From Deltaproteobacteria bacterium (GTDB lineage: Bacteria > Desulfobacterota > SM23-61), in the NCBI GenBank assembly GCA_026388915.1, contig JAPLIW010000595.1:1-5575 (forward strand): 5,575 bases of DNA. The letters are read 5' to 3'. Both the position numbers and the translations under genes were made by a program. Positions 5,064 through 5,575 of this stretch are shown here, piece after piece (positions within the stretch are counted from its first letter, which is position 1; every line of letters starts with the position of its first letter). The notes beneath the pieces were generated by a model. It was not told the origin of the DNA. It searched no databases and saw nothing but the letters and a program-made list of their open reading frames with translations.

Positions 5064-5575
5064 TGAACAGTCTCACCGGGAAATTGGCTGCTTTCATCAC
5101 CGGATTAAAATACCAATCTCTACCCCCCGAGGTCATTCAGAAGGCCAAGCACTGCCTGATGGACACGCTGGGGGCGGCGCTGGCCGGGTCGAAGGCCGCG
5201 GACGGGATCATCGCCAAGAAGGTGGCCGAGAAGCTCTCCCCGAGGAAGGAATCCACCCTCTTCACGGGAAAGGGGAAAGTGGGAGTTCTGGAAGCCGCTT
5301 TGGCCAACGGCATCATGTCCCATGCCCTGGAGCTGGATGACGGAAACCGGTACGCCCAGGGCCATCCCGGAGCGGCCACCATCCCCGCGGTCCTGGCTCT
5401 GGCGGAGAAAGAAAAGAAGGGGGGCAAAGAGGTGATCCCGGCCATCGTCGCCGGCTACGAAGTCTTCGGCCGGGTGGGTGCCGGGGGGAATCCCTCTCAT
5501 TTCAACCGGGGCTTTCATACCACCGGGACCTGCGGGACCTTCGCTGCGGCTGCGGCAGCAGGCTGGCTTCTCCGG
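5063..5575 (+). CDS. MmgE/PrpD-family protein (partial, N-terminal 171 residues)
   Basis: First 171 codons, still in frame at the right edge, of a protein normally about 450 residues. The family includes 2-methylcitrate dehydratase (PrpD) and cis-aconitate decarboxylase; members act on di- and tricarboxylic acids in the cytoplasm. Seen: an alpha-helical N-terminus; CLMDTLGAALAGS at 31-43; SHALELDDGNR at 86-96 with H87, D92 and D93; GHPGAATIPAVLALAE at 100-115 with H101; and GFHTTGTCGTFAAAAAAG at 150-167 with H152. These Asp and His positions fall where active-site residues lie in cis-aconitate decarboxylase, though the D93-H101 spacing appears about two residues shorter, so the substrate may differ. 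No signal peptide. The ATG at 5063 follows a strong Shine-Dalgarno within a 17-bp tandem duplication. It is transcribed away from the alaC block. No prp or acid-CoA genes are visible to fix the pathway. Confidence 0.92.
   Translation, partial: MNSLTGKLAAFITGLKYQSLPPEVIQKAKHCLMDTLGAALAGSKAADGIIAKKVAEKLSPRKESTLFTGKGKVGVLEAALANGIMSHALELDDGNRYAQGHPGAATIPAVLALAEKEKKGGKEVIPAIVAGYEVFGRVGAGGNPSHFNRGFHTTGTCGTFAAAAAAGWLLR

Overview
The window looks like a piece of a GC-rich, anaerobic-type bacterial chromosome. The gene order alaC-like aminotransferase, hom, ApgM-type mutase/kinase, and dispersed palindromes of the AAATCCCCCC/GGGGGGATTT kind, recall Desulfobacterota (former Deltaproteobacteria) such as Syntrophobacterales relatives. 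That assignment is inference from gene content and order; no rRNA or other phylogenetic marker is present.

Layout. From right to left on the minus strand run four genes that probably form one transcription unit or two closely linked ones: an AlaC-type alanine (glutamate-pyruvate) aminotransferase (3200-4366), homoserine dehydrogenase hom (1593-2906), a cofactor-independent phosphoglycerate mutase-like protein that is the likely homoserine kinase replacement (323-1561), and the first 108 codons of a YbgC/FadM-type acyl-CoA thioesterase (1-326), which runs off the left edge. The last two overlap by ATGA. On the plus strand, after a 696-bp gene-free stretch (4367-5062), an MmgE/PrpD-family gene starts at 5063 and runs off the right edge.

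How they fit together. hom makes homoserine from aspartate semialdehyde. No classical ThrB is seen; the enzyme directly behind hom belongs to the ApgM group, some members of which (TIGR02535) have been proposed to phosphorylate homoserine for threonine synthesis. The aminotransferase would connect pyruvate/alanine and glutamate pools to this amino-acid block. The thioesterase and the MmgE/PrpD enzyme (methylcitrate dehydratase / cis-aconitate decarboxylase fold) have no evident tie to threonine synthesis.

Intergenic DNA holds most of the unusual material. Between hom and alaC (2907-3199) there are 8-bp-period degenerate repeats in both orientations around a 47-bp G/C-tract palindrome. Between alaC and the MmgE/PrpD gene there are a strong intrinsic terminator pointing toward alaC and lying inside its apparent leader, a 224-bp element bounded by 31-bp inverted repeats with a 20-bp perfect palindrome inside, a good sigma70-like promoter for the MmgE/PrpD gene, and a perfect 17-bp tandem duplication that doubles the ribosome binding site. 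I found no phage, CRISPR, toxin-antitoxin, rRNA or tRNA gene, and no clear case for an entirely new system; the best leads are the mutase-as-kinase assignment, the inverted-repeat element and the promoter-proximal terminator.
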